Assembly (NCBI GenBank): GCA_033239525.1
Contig: BSYO01000005.1
Location: forward strand, 23,666,519-23,730,518
Origin: Nepenthes gracilis
Taxonomy: Eukaryota; Streptophyta; Magnoliopsida; Caryophyllales; Nepenthaceae
Direction of reading: 5' to 3'
Length of the DNA stretch: 64,000 nt
Under the pieces are notes generated by a model that worked only from the letters and a program-made list of their open reading frames with translations, did not search any database and was not told the origin of the DNA. A program made the translations under genes and the position numbers. Of this stretch, positions 1 through 9,632 are shown piece by piece. Each line of letters begins with the position of its first letter. Within the stretch, counting starts at the first letter, position 1.

Positions 1-293
1 CAGCAGCCCAGGCCTCCGCTTCCAAGAGAGAAAGGAGTCGAGAGGCCGCTCGCAGGAGGCGAGCCAACCGTCTCGACCGCGCGGCAGCCCAAGCTGCACC
101 GAGTGAGGATGGCCAGAACGAAGCGGAAAGCCATCCCACCGACGACGACAGGGAGGACAGCCCCGAAGGCCGCAACCCCCGTAACTCGCGTGGCAACAGG
201 AGGCCACCAGCCGCAGGCTCCAACGGCGGACGCACCTCCCAGGCGGAGAGCTGCCACCCTCGACGAGCCCAGACACACCTCCAGGGCAACACG

Positions 294-1500
294 TAGCTCC
301 GTGGCGTCCTCAACGCGCGGAGAGGCTCGACGGACCCGTCGATGGAGGAGAAAGTCAAGGTGCTGTGGGACACCCTGCATAAGGAGAAACCCATGCCCTC
401 CTCCGCTGACCTCCGTAGATCGCCCTTCGCCGTGGACTTGCGGACGCAGCCGTTGCCGAGCAAGTTCAAAATGCCGGTCCTGGAGGGATATGACGGAAGC
501 AAGGACCCGATGGACCACCTCGGCCCCCTTCCGCACCCACCTCTCTCGCGAAGGCGGCGAGAGCCCTAATGTGCCAGTGCTTCCCCTCACTCTTAGGGGT
601 GACGCGCTGCTCTGGTTCCACGGCCTCCCCCCGAACTCCATACGCTCGTTTGACGAGCTCGCCGACAACTTCTTGAGCCAGTTCACCTCCAGCAGGCGGG
701 AGGAGAGGCAGCCCTGGCACCTGGTCCGACTCCGCCAGAGATCGGATGAAAGCTTGAAGCGGTTCTTGGACCGTTTCATCACCGAAGCACGGAGGATTCC
801 TCACCTCTCCGACGAGCTGAAGCTCAACGCCTTCGTCGCCACTCTGGCGGCGGGGGAATTCTTCAAGCATCTGTCGCACCAGCGCCCTCAGACCTTCCGG
901 GAGGCTGAGACCATTGCCCGGGCATACATCACGGCCGAAGAGGCCAATGAGGCGAAGCACCCCGAGCGAGTGGACCGTCCCTCGGAAGCCCCTCGAGCTT
1001 CGGGAGGGAGAAAGAGGGACAGCGACAGTCAGCGCTTCCCGGACCGCCGAAGGCAGCAGCGGCCCCCACCGGGGCCCAAAAGGGATTACAGCAGGGCCTC
1101 TCTGGCCCCTCTGAACGACAGCCGCGCAAACATCCTGATGCAGATCCAAGATGAAAAATTCTTCAAGTGGCCAAAGACGCCCAATGGTCCCAGCGGCAGC
1201 GACCAGACGAAGTACTGTCAGTACCATCGCTGTCTGGGGCACTCCGCTGAGAACTGCCGGACCCTGCAGCAGGAGATTGAAGATCTAATCTGGCGCGGAC
1301 ACTTGAAGCGGTTCGTGAAGAGCTCAGGTCAGGAGCCTGCTCCCTCCGACGGTGAACCTAGTGAGCCTCCGAGGGCCCGCACGGCGGCCGACGTAGTCCA
1401 CATGATCTCTTCCGCCGACGCCGCGAATGCCAGGCGAGGACAGCCGGAGACGACTTCCAGCAACAAGCGGGCGAAGATAGGGGCTAGGAATGATGTCATT
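294..1500 (+). pseudogene. Gag (capsid/nucleocapsid) of the Tat element, frameshifted
   Basis: Gag forms the particle that packages element RNA. The capsid-like part starts in frame 3 (Met at 342; the motif LPSKFKMPVLEGYDGSKDP follows) and continues in frame 1 from about 525, with DALLWFHGLPPNSI and then SFDELADNFLSQFTSS, the conserved retrotransposon Gag core. The shift falls in a C run near 520-526, so one base has probably been gained or lost. A nucleocapsid knuckle of spacing CX2HX4HX4C is intact: Cys 1216-1218, His 1225-1227, His 1240-1242, Cys 1255-1257. This CHHC variant is usual for Tat Gag. Upstream of about 294 frame 3 meets a stop. The region between the capsid and the knuckle is rich in Arg, Pro and Ser and looks like a basic linker. 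Frame 1 is also open from 103, but its first part does not look like Gag. Confidence 0.85.
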
Positions 1501-2060
1501 AGCTTTAGTAGCGACGATATGGCTCATGTAACCTCTCCCCATACTGACCCCCTTATTGTATCGGTCCTTATTTCAGCGGGTGGTGATGACTACCAATTGA
1601 AACGGGTCTTCATTGATAATGAAAGCTCGCAAAATTTGTTGTACCTCTCTGCATTCATTAAACTTGGACTAAAACGGAACCAAATGAAGGCAGCAAAAAT
1701 GTAATTCATTATACGGCTTGGACAACGAGCCGGTCTGAGGATAGTGCGACTGGAAGTTACGGTGGGAACCCACCCGCGCTCCACGACGCACGAGCTGGCG
1801 TTCCTCGTCGTCGACCTTCCGTCCGTCTACAACGCCATATTCAGCAGACCCTTCCTGACAGCCTTCGAGGCCGTGACGTCCATCCTGCACCTAAAGGTGA
1901 AATTTCCCACCCCCTGGGGCGTGGGAGAAATCCTTGGAGACCAAGAAATGGGACGAACCTGCTACCTGTCCCAAGTCAACCCGGTGGCGCCAAGCAAACC
2001 AAGCGAAGACCTGGACCTCTGGGACGAGACGTCGCTTCAACAGGCCCAGCCAGCAGAGAA
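1500..2060 (+). pseudogene. Retroviral-type aspartic protease of the Tat element, inactivated
   Basis: This domain would cleave the Gag-Pol polyprotein. It is recognised by its position between the Gag zinc knuckle and RT, by LISAGGDDYQLKRVFID just before the active site, and by VTVGTHPRSTTHELAFLVVD after it. The catalytic triplet, normally D-T/N-G, reads D-N-E (1615-1623), a single-base Gly-to-Glu change. Frame 1 stops with TAA at 1702-1704. The conserved sequence between about 1703 and 1735 lies in frame 2, and frame 1 resumes from about 1744, so at least two indels flank the flap region. The domain is therefore broken both by a missing active-site residue and by frameshifts. Confidence 0.8.
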
Positions 2061-2085
2061 AACAGAAGCGATCTCGCTCGATCCT

Positions 2086-2995
2086 TTCGATCCGGAACGA
2101 TGCGTCAACGTGGGGAGATCCCTACACCCTGCAGATCGCGACAGGCTGATTACCTTCCTCAGGGCTAACTCTGACGTGTTTGCCTGGGTCCCCGGTGACA
2201 TGCCCGGGATATCGGCCGAAGTCATAGTCCACAAGCTGGGCCTTGACGCGAGCCGAAAACCCGTCCGGCAGAAGTGGAGGAACCACTCCGTCGAAAAGTT
2301 AGTCGCCATCAGGGAATAAGTAAAGAGGCTCCTGGATGTCGGATTTATCAGAGAAGTCCAGTACCCGGAATGGCTATCCAACGTCGTGCTGGTAAAAAAG
2401 AGCAGCGGCAAGTGGCGGATGTGTGTCGACTTCACGGACGTGAACAAGGCCTGCCCCAAAGATAGCTTTCCGCTGCCTAGGAACGACCAGCTCGTGGATT
2501 CCACATCCGAGCACGAACTACTGAGCTTCATGGACGCATACTCGGGATACAACCAGATCCGGATGGACCCAGAAGACGAGGAGCACACCTCTTTCATGAC
2601 AGATCAAGGGACATATTGTTACAAAATGATGCCCTTTGGTCTCAAGAATGCGGGCGCAACGTACCAGCGCCTCGTCAACAAGATGTTCGAAACTCAGATA
2701 GTACGGAACGTGGAAGTGTACGTCGACGACATGCTCGTGAAAAGCAAAGTCGCGAGCCACCACGTCAACGACCTAGATGAGACCTTCCAGATCCTCCGAC
2801 GGCATGGGATGAAGCTCAATCCTATCAAATGCACGTTCGGGGTGACCTCCGGGAAATTCTTAGGCTTCATTGTATCCCAGCGTGGAATAGAAGCCAACCC
2901 GGAGAAGATTAAAGCCATACTCGACTTGAACCCCCCGCGAACCATAAAGGAAGTCCAGAAGCTAACGAGGCGGATAGCCGCCCTCTCACTGTTCC
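2086..2995 (+). pseudogene. Reverse transcriptase domain of the Tat element
   Basis: RT copies element RNA into cDNA in the cytoplasmic particle. Conserved RT blocks are clear: WLSNVVLVKKSSGKWRMCVD, then DLNKACP-like VNKACPKDSFPLP, FMDAYSGYNQIRM, the MMPFGLKNAGATYQR block, and the catalytic YVDD at 2719-2730, which is intact. The part upstream (1744-2316) joins protease to RT and ends at an in-frame TAA (2317-2319); the same frame continues straight on with the RT thumb-proximal sequence, so this is a single nonsense change and not a gene boundary. From 2320 to 3423 the frame is open. The domain is nearly full length and well preserved apart from that stop. Confidence 0.92.
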
Positions 2996-3426
2996 TAGCC
3001 AAGTCAGCCGAGAAATACTTGCCCTTCTTCAAGGCACTAAGGGGCACCAAGTCGCACGGATTCAAATGGAACGAGGAATGCGACGAAGCCTTCAAGAAAC
3101 TGAAGACCTACCTCTCCAGCGCGCCGCTCCTAAGCTCGCCGCGCGAGGGAGAAGATCTCTATCTCTACCTGGCCACATCGGCGTCAGCCCTCAGCTCCGT
3201 GCTAGTAACGGAGCACGAAGGCAAGCAACAGCCGGTGTACTACATAAGCCGGGTGCTGACGGACGAAGAGGCCCGCTACCCGCACGCTGAAAGAATGGCG
3301 CTCGCGCTTGTCTATGCGGCGCGGAAACTGCGGCCCTACTTCCAGTCTCACTGGATCATCGTGCTAACGGACCAGCCATTGAAGTCAATCTTGCGAAAAC
3401 CGAGAGATGTCCTACGGAGTGGTTAA
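2996..3426 (+). pseudogene. Native RNase H-like domain of the Tat element, lacking the catalytic first Asp
   Basis: The tether and RNase H-like fold follow RT in the same frame: FKWNEECDEAFKKLKTYLSS, then LYLYLATSASALSSVLV and VYYISRVLTDEEARYP. In active Ty3 RNase H the first strand carries the catalytic Asp of a DAS motif; here the position reads L-A-T-S, with no acid. Loss of the catalytic acids in this domain is known for Tat elements that have acquired a second RNase H, where it behaves as a connection domain. The frame ends at TAA (3424-3426). The motif V-K-W then appears in another frame, so an indel lies close to 3415-3425. Confidence 0.82.
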
Positions 3427-3559
3427 GTGGGTCAAGCCGAGCTAGGGAGTTCGACACGAGTTCCGCCCCGCCAGCCCGTGAAGGGGCAGGCTCTGGCGGA
3501 CTTTATTGTCGAAGCGGCGACGCCGGCACAAGAAGAGGACAGCAATCCAGGGAAAGCGA

Positions 3560-3975
3560 TGGACGGTGATCCGGCTGCATGGACTCTGAACGTTGACGGA
3601 TCATCAACCCAGTCGGGTAGCGGAGCTGGTGTCATGCTAAGGACGCCCGAAGGCATGGAGATCGTATACTCCGTTACTCTGGCCTTCCAGGCCACAAACA
3701 ACGTTGCGGAGTATGAAGCCCTCCTTGCGGGCCTACGACTGGCGAGGGAGTGTTCCGCGCGGTCGTTGGTCATACATAGTGACTCTGAACTCGTGGTTAA
3801 TCAGGTGAAGGGGAACTTCGAAGCCGTGAACCCACAACTTGTGAGGTACCTGGCGAAAGTAAGGGCCCTGATCCCTGAGTTCGGTCAATTTGAGATCGAA
3901 CATATCCCGAGATCAGATAACAAACGCGCTGACCGACTGGCCCGGGACGCGGCCGCCAGAACTGTAGAGCAGTAC
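3560..3975 (+). pseudogene. Second, archaeal-type RNase H (aRNH) of the Tat element
   Basis: This domain is the working RNase H of dual-RNase H Tat elements. The motif WTLNVDGSSTQSGSGAGV supplies the first catalytic Asp (3595-3597), the block NNVAEYEALLAGL supplies Glu (3709-3711), VIHSDSELVV supplies Asp (3781-3783), and the RADRLARDA block carries the last Asp (3931-3933). All four expected acids are visible, so the domain itself looks intact. It lies in frame 1, in the same open stretch (3427-5013) as the integrase. The linker to the native RNase H at about 3420-3480 is out of register in two places, so the polyprotein would not be read through. Confidence 0.88.
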
Positions 3976-4029
3976 GCAAGGGAGCCCAGGGAAGTCCTGA
4001 ACGCACCCAGCATTGACGCCGAAGACAAA

Positions 4030-5295
4030 GAAATCCTTCATGTCAACGCAAGGGACAACTGGATGACGCCATACGTAAGGTTCCTAACAGAGGGAACCCT
4101 TCCGGAAGACGTCGACGACGCCAAACAGATCAAGAAGACGGCAGGATGGTACACGGTCCTAAATGGGAGATTATACAGGCGGGGATATTCCACCCCTCTC
4201 CTGAAGTGCCTTACTCCGGAGGAAGCCGACTACGCGTTGGCAGAAGTACACTTGGGGCTGTGCGAATCACGCATCGGTGGAAAGAACCTAGCATTCAACG
4301 TCATGCGGCAAGGGTTCTACTGGCCCACCATGAAACGAGACGCCATCGAATTCGTTCGCAAGTGCAAAAGTTGCCAGGTCCATGGAAACATGACGCACCA
4401 GCCGCACACCGAGCTGCACTATCTCCAATCCCCATGGCCCTTCGCTCAATGGGGGCTCGACATACTTGGACCCCTACCAATGGCCGCCGGACAAAGGAAA
4501 TTCTTGATCGCTGGCATCGACTATTTTACGAAATGGGTGGAAGCCATCCCACTCGCGAAGATCACAGAACAAAACGCGACGGAGTTCCTCCATCAAGCCA
4601 TCGTTTGCCGCTTTGGGATCCCTGAGGTCGTGGTATCCGATAACGGAACCCAGTTCACCGGCAAACGTTTCACGAAATACTACCGCGACCTTCGCATTAA
4701 GCTGGTGCACACGTTCGTGGCGCACCCTCAAGCAAACGGGCAGGTCGAAGTCACCAACCGCACACTGCTGCACGGGTTGAAAACCAGGTTGGAAGACGCA
4801 GGGGGCTCCTGGACTGAGGAGCTACCGTCAGTGCTATGGTCATACCGAATAACCGCGAGGGAATCAACATGGGAGACGCCCTTCAGCCTTTGCTTTGGGG
4901 CTGAGACTGTGGTATCCGTGGAAATGGGAATGCCAAGCCTGCGGATTGAATGCTTCGACCCGGCCACCAATGAACGAAGGCTGCGGGAAAGTCTGGACTT
5001 GGTCTCAGAAGTTTGAGACGCTGCATGACTCAGAACCGTGGCTTACCAACAGCGAGTCGCACGGTACTACAACAAACGAGTAAAGGCATGCCCACTGGAA
5101 GTTAGAGATCTGGTCCTGCGGAGCGTAGAGGCGGCGAGAAAGACCGCAAACAGGAACAAACTCTCTCCCGGGTGGGAGGGACCGTTCTTCGTCTCCGCAA
5201 TCCTCCGGAGCGGAGTGTACAAGCTACGCGCCCAGAACGGCAAACTGGTCCCACGGACCTGGAACGCCGCTAACTTAAGAAAATATTACCAATGA
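4030..5295 (+). pseudogene. Integrase of the Tat element, with zinc-finger lesion and C-terminal stops
   Basis: Integrase inserts the cDNA into chromosomes. The HHCC zinc finger has its first His (4249-4251) and both Cys (4363-4365 and 4372-4374), but the second His position in ESRIGG reads Arg (CGC, 4270-4272; one base from CAC). The catalytic D,D,E triad is present: Asp 4459-4461 in WGLDILGP, Asp 4639-4641 in VVSDNGTQF, Glu 4747-4749 in ANGQVEV. TGA codons at 5014-5016 and 5026-5028 interrupt the frame before the C-terminal DNA-binding part (YQQRVARYYNKRVK to NLRKYYQ, ending at 5295). Both stops are one transition from a sense codon expected in the family (CGA, TGG), as methylcytosine deamination would give. 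Confidence 0.9.
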
Positions 5296-6307
5296 TGCAA
5301 CTCAGACTCAGGTAAGTCACACACGCATGCATCATAATGAATGCTTGAACATGAGTTTATCTTCGATTACCATGATTGCTTTATCTTGTTGCATATTCAT
5401 TTGTGTGAGTTAATGACATGCATTGCATTCTCAAGTTAAATGACCTAGACTGCCCCTAAGTCGGGAGGACAAGCGTCCGTCCGTAAAACCAGTCCTTGGC
5501 TCAGCGCCTGGCGGCTCGAAGAAGGCCGCCTCAGGACTCTGTCCTCACGCCAGCTGGCCTGGGGACGGCTTGGCTCATCATGGCTCCGTGCCAAAAGCCC
5601 CGGCCACCACCCAAAATCGAGCCCGTGCTAGTCGGCCGGAGGCGTCCACTTAGGGCGAGACACTGGATCCAGGCGATCCGTTCCAAAGGCTACGCGCCTA
5701 CGACCCGTGCGGTCAAAACATTAGGCCTGGGGGCTCCCCAAGTCCCCACTCTATGGCCAACAAAACCTTAGGAGGCAATGAGTTGCAGGCGTGCGACGAC
5801 CTTCTTCAGCAAAAGAGAGCACCCTCAGTCTATAATGGTCATGGGTTAGGACCTCAACTTGGTGATTATAACGCTTTGAGCAGGAGCGACACACCTCCCG
5901 CAATCATATACAACCGAGTCCTAGACCCAGGAGTCCGGTTACCGCGGCCTGACCGCTGCGCTGACCCTCGTTGAGGCTCCAGGGGCTTGGCGACGACATC
6001 CGCTCCACCGGATCGAGCCCCCCAAACGTGTGAGCTGTGATGACATCCTCTTACGAAGGACGAGCACCACGCAAGAAGGTGCCTGGATAGGGCCTTAACA
6101 ACAGCGGCTTCAAAAAAAAAAAAAAAAAGCCCAACGTCCAAGCATGGAGTCTAATCCAGCGAACGAAAGTGAAAGCGAAAAGCAAGCAACACTCTGCGAA
6201 AGGAAAAAGCATGGACACGAAGTGCCCAAAAGACGCTTCTCATTCATGCAACAAACAGATATGGTACAAATATATAAACCAATTTCAAAACTCAACAGCA
6301 ACAAAGG
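5296..6307 (+). other. Non-coding spacer of the Tat element between pol and the antisense ORFs
   Basis: No ORF with recognisable protein similarity was seen on either strand. The stretch contains the phrase GGCCTGGGGGCTCCCC near 5724-5739, typical of Tat non-coding regions, and a run of 17 A at about 6112-6128. It separates the pol stop (5293-5295) from the 3' end of antisense ORF 1. Confidence 0.6.
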
Positions 6308-8421
6308 CTAATCGGGACGGCTCGATGGACCCGCTTCCTCAGGAAAAGTCTTCAGGCGCGACGCCTCTCCTACCCCGGCATTCCCTAGATGGAGGACGCC
6401 GGCTGGGATGTGAGGAGCGGCCAGGGAGACGATCCTACGACACAAGCGGATACCGTCCCAATAACGAGTATCCATCGCCGACTGCCACTCTGACGGAGAA
6501 TGTCGACCAACCACGTCTCCGACCAACCTGGCAATCCTTTCCTCCGCAACAGAAAGAAGGCCCTCCAACTGCACAACTCTCCGTCGCAGCTGCCCGTTCT
6601 CCTCTGTAAGAGATGCGAATTATGCTAGGCTGCCGTGGACGAGATGGTGCCCGTTGATGATAACCCGCTCTAGGTCCCCGCGAAAAGAGTCGGCTCGCAC
6701 CTCGAGGGGGACCGCATCATCAGGAACCTGCGCGAAAGGAAAAATCAGAAGCATTACCAAAATAAACAACAAAGGAAGAAGTCCAGAAGGAAACAACCAT
6801 ACCAGAAGATGGGCGACACGCAGGAAGCGTGCGAAGTTGCCCGGAAAAGCCTCTCCCTGGGGCTCAGCTTCCCCGACTGCTTGGGGAGGGCTAGTTGGAA
6901 GGCTGGCGGCCGTAGGAGCGCTCGGGGGCTCTTGCCACGAGGACGTACCGGCTTCCCCTTCGCCAGCCTGAACCGCATCAGCAACGGGAGCAGCCCCAAC
7001 TTCTGAGATTGCGGCCCGCACAAGTTCATTCGAAAGAATATCCCTTTGGGGCTCAGCTTCCTCAACTGTTTGAGGAGGGCTGACTGGAAGGCTGGCAACC
7101 GTAGGAATGCTCGGGGGCTCCTGCCACGAGGACGTCCTGGCTTCCCCTTCGTCAACCTGTTCCGGAACAGCAGCAGGAGCAGTCCCAACCTCTAAAAATG
7201 CAGCCAGGTCTTCAGGAGGCCCGTACACAGAAATGGGCTCCACAAGAATCGCAGGCAACGACGCAGGCCCCCAGGCCTCCGACGCTGGCTCAGACACAGT
7301 AGTAAATGGCCCCACAGGGCTCTCCAATATGACGACATCGTCCGTCGCCTCAGCAACGCTGCCAGCGGACGAATCCCCAGCAGGTAGAGACTCGACCTCG
7401 CAGACTTTGCGAGCGGCTAAAACCGCGGTCGAAGTCGACGAGGGTGCGGCAGTTTCCCTCTGGCGACTCGCTCCGGCAGATCTCTTTGGAGCCGGACTTC
7501 CCGCAATGGAAGGACCAGCAACTCTTCTCCGGGACCTCCTCAAAGTGGTCACCTCGGCTTCCCTTATCCGTTTAAGGGCAGCCGCATCCTCATCGTCGTT
7601 CGACGACACCAGCAACGAGCAGCTTTCCTCTTTCCCAGCTGCGTCCTCACCGCTGTTCCCCCCAGTCGGAACAAAGGAGGCTGTCTCTCCAGGGAGCTCC
7701 TTGCCTGGACCCGCTATCGCCCAACCAGCAGGGGGTCCCCACCTGGCGACCTCAAACGTAACAGATGTGAGGAAGAAGCCCTGGATCGAGAACCTTTCTT
7801 CCTCCGTTTTGATGGTGGCCAGCAGCTTCGACGATTCTGCAATCTCCTCGCCGGTGGGCCTGTCCCGGAAGAACTTCGAGATCGGTCCCCACGCCCTCGG
7901 GAGCTCACAGTCAGAAGGCTCCTGCAGAAAGAAGAAGCGCTCCTTCCAGCCCTTCACGGAGTCAGGGTTGGTGCCTCGCAAGTGGATCCCCGCCTTGGGG
8001 GTAAGCGATATCCAGTCCTCTGACTCCGTGGCCCGAAAAATCACCCTGGCCGCCTTCGCATCGAAGGTGCACTGGTACATGATACTGAAGACGCACAGAG
8101 ATACCAGATAGCGCAAGGCATTGGGATGAAGCCTCGCTAATGGGACTCCCAGCGCTTCGACCACCGCGTGCAACAAGCAGTGCACTGAAAAACGAAGCCC
8201 CCCTTCAGATGATACTCGTACACTGTAATGAAGCCCTCAGGAGGGGCGTTGGCTCTATCCTACGGACCGGAAACACGGGAACTCAGGACGCTGGGAATCG
8301 CATAGTCTACCCTAAGGGAGGCTATATACGCCTCAGTCAAAATCGACCTGGTGTTGCGAACACCATACCGCACAACTCTGGATACGTGAGAAGAGGAAGA
8401 AGCTTCTGCTTTCGCAGCTAT
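6308..8421 (-). pseudogene. Antisense ORF 1 of the Tat element (Transposase_28-like domain, coiled tail)
   Basis: This ORF lies on the strand opposite gag-pol. The longest open stretch reads 8185 to 6623 and stops at TAA (6620-6622). The same frame continues to 6308 with conserved-looking sequence (LTEENGQLRRRVVQLEGLL, then the RYWDGIRLCRR motif), so one nonsense change splits an ORF of about 626 codons. The N-terminal part (LGVPLARLHPNALRYLV) matches the 'putative gypsy-type transposon' family often named Transposase_28 (PF04195), judged from memory. The family's usual beginning lies upstream in another frame (EGFITVYEYHLKGG), joined across a run of six C at 8198-8203; a TAG at 8260-8262 is a further lesion. 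An ATA at 8419-8421 sits where an initiator would be expected. The middle holds a 63-residue tandem duplication and, near residues 455-486 of the open stretch, a strongly hydrophobic segment. Antisense ORFs at this site are known in Grande-type elements; their function is unknown. Confidence 0.8.
6861..7238 (-). repeat. Tandem duplication of 189 bp (63 codons) inside antisense ORF 1
   Basis: Two adjacent copies begin at the shared word GGCTCAGCTT (6861 and 7050), exactly 189 bp apart. Both encode a Pro/Ser/Glu-rich segment with TSSWQEPPS followed by a short SPPQ motif. The copies have diverged by scattered substitutions but kept the reading frame, so the duplication is not recent. Confidence 0.85.
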
Positions 8422-8494
8422 TTATCTCTCGAAAATTACAAGTGTAAATAAGGGAGAAGAAATCAGCGGAAGGAAAAAAGAGATCGACGTTTGG

Positions 8495-8507
8495 TTTAAA
8501 TAGGCAA
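8495..8507 (-). promoter_or_regulatory. TATA-like element upstream of antisense ORF 1
   Basis: The + strand word TTTAAATAGGCAA (minus strand TTGCCTATTTAAA) ends 74 bp before the expected initiator of antisense ORF 1 at 8421. An identical 13-mer precedes antisense ORF 2. The role is inferred from position and TATA-like composition. Confidence 0.5.
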
Positions 8508-8888
8508 CGCCAAGCCAAGAGGCAGGAAACTGAAACGCCACCGCCTCCGGAGATTGAGACACGTGGTGGCATCAAAGCGCACTGCAGAATATCAATCGAT
8601 TGCAATGATGGCTAGGCGCCAGGCTAACGGGTGCGACCCTTCAGCCGCCTGGCTAGGGTCTACGCTGGCGCCGCCACATTAAATGAAGGCTCACGATAGC
8701 AGAAACTCGGAAGGCGCGCACGATAAGCGCAAAGAGAATATAAAAAAGAAAAAGAAAAAAGAGAAATCGCTACGAAACGAGAAAACTCAGCAGATGAGAC
8801 AATGCGAAAGGCAAATTCTCATTACAGCAAAATAATTCTGTTACAGCGCTAGCAAAGAAAAGAAAAGAGCACAACGGTAGCAAAATGG

Positions 8889-9473
8889 TCAACGATCCCG
8901 GTGGCCGGAGGAGGAACCTTGAACGGGAAAATCCACCAATTGATCACGGGTCTTAGTGGACGATTTGCGAGGATCTAGGATACCCACGCGGAAGCCTGGA
9001 TCCTCCAGTAAATCAAGCCTTCGGCAAAGCCTCATGGCGTCAAAATATCTCCGATCCAAGTCCGATCTCATTTCCTCCGGCCGAAGCATCGACCTCATCT
9101 CCGTCCGCAGCGCAGCAGCTTCAGCCTTGTGATGCCGCCCAAGTTGCTCCATCTCTTCCTCAAGTGCCGATATGCGGCCCTGCGCCCCCACATTGGCATC
9201 CGCCAGCCGTATGGCTCTGGCCTCCGACTCGGCCAAAGCGCTCCCCAAGTGTGCAACGCGGGCTCTCAGCCACTCTATTTCAATAGCTGTAGCCCCCCGA
9301 CGCGGTGGGACACCCTCGAAACCTAGAGGAACCCCCCGACTCCGAGAAGGGCCGGCAACCGTGGCTTCAGAGCGAGCCCCTCCTGAGGAATAGGCTCCAG
9401 AAGACACGGGGGCGTTAGAGCCAAACTCAGACTCGTGAGTGGAGGGCTCCGCGTCACTAGAGGAGTCTCCCAT
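8889..9473 (-). CDS. Antisense ORF 2 of the Tat element (coiled-coil protein, 194 aa)
   Basis: An uninterrupted minus-strand ORF. The frame is open further upstream, but the start chosen is the ATG at 9471-9473 (MGDSSSDAEPSTHESEFG), because the sequence before it looks like leader and contains a TATA-like word. The N-terminal 70 residues are Ser/Gly/Pro-rich and probably disordered. Residues of about 75-145 are Ala/Glu/Leu/Arg-rich (RVAHLGSALAESEARAIRLA, ISALEEEMEQL) and should form a coiled coil. The tail DRRYFDAMRLCRR, then GILDPRK, FPVQGSSSGHRD, is clearly related to the tail of antisense ORF 1 (TRYWDGIRLCRR, FPEEAGPSS). No enzyme motif is visible. It is the only ORF of the element in this window without an obvious break. 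Function is unknown; it may be a structural or regulatory protein of the element. Confidence 0.7.
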   Translation of the reverse strand: MGDSSSDAEPSTHESEFGSNAPVSSGAYSSGGARSEATVAGPSRSRGVPLGFEGVPPRRGATAIEIEWLRARVAHLGSALAESEARAIRLADANVGAQGRISALEEEMEQLGRHHKAEAAALRTEMRSMLRPEEMRSDLDRRYFDAMRLCRRLDLLEDPGFRVGILDPRKSSTKTRDQLVDFPVQGSSSGHRDR

Positions 9474-9567
9474 CGATTTCGCAACAAAACGACACGCAGA
9501 GGAAGATCGAGCTGCCAGTTGATGAACAAGTACGACGACGTGCCAGATTTTGGGAGAAAGTGGCGCA

Positions 9568-9580
9568 TTTAAATAGGCAA
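9568..9580 (-). promoter_or_regulatory. TATA-like element upstream of antisense ORF 2
   Basis: Identical 13-mer to the one at 8495-8507 (minus strand TTGCCTATTTAAA). It ends 95 bp before the ATG at 9473, a normal distance for a plant TATA box plus a short leader. Confidence 0.55.
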
Positions 9581-9632
9581 ATCTTCTGGAAGAGCGCCAC
9601 CCCCAAAAGACGGAAAGCATTAAAAGAAGCAC

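Noticed and set aside
466..1242. Long minus-strand ORF across gag
   Set aside because: It is the mirror of the gag reading frame in GC-rich sequence, with no recognisable domain and no TATA-like word such as the true antisense ORFs have.
7107..8111. 334-codon + strand ORF opposite antisense ORF 1
   Set aside because: The domain and repeat motifs, and the continuation past the stop, are on the minus strand; the + frame is low-complexity Ser/Ala and has no family resemblance.
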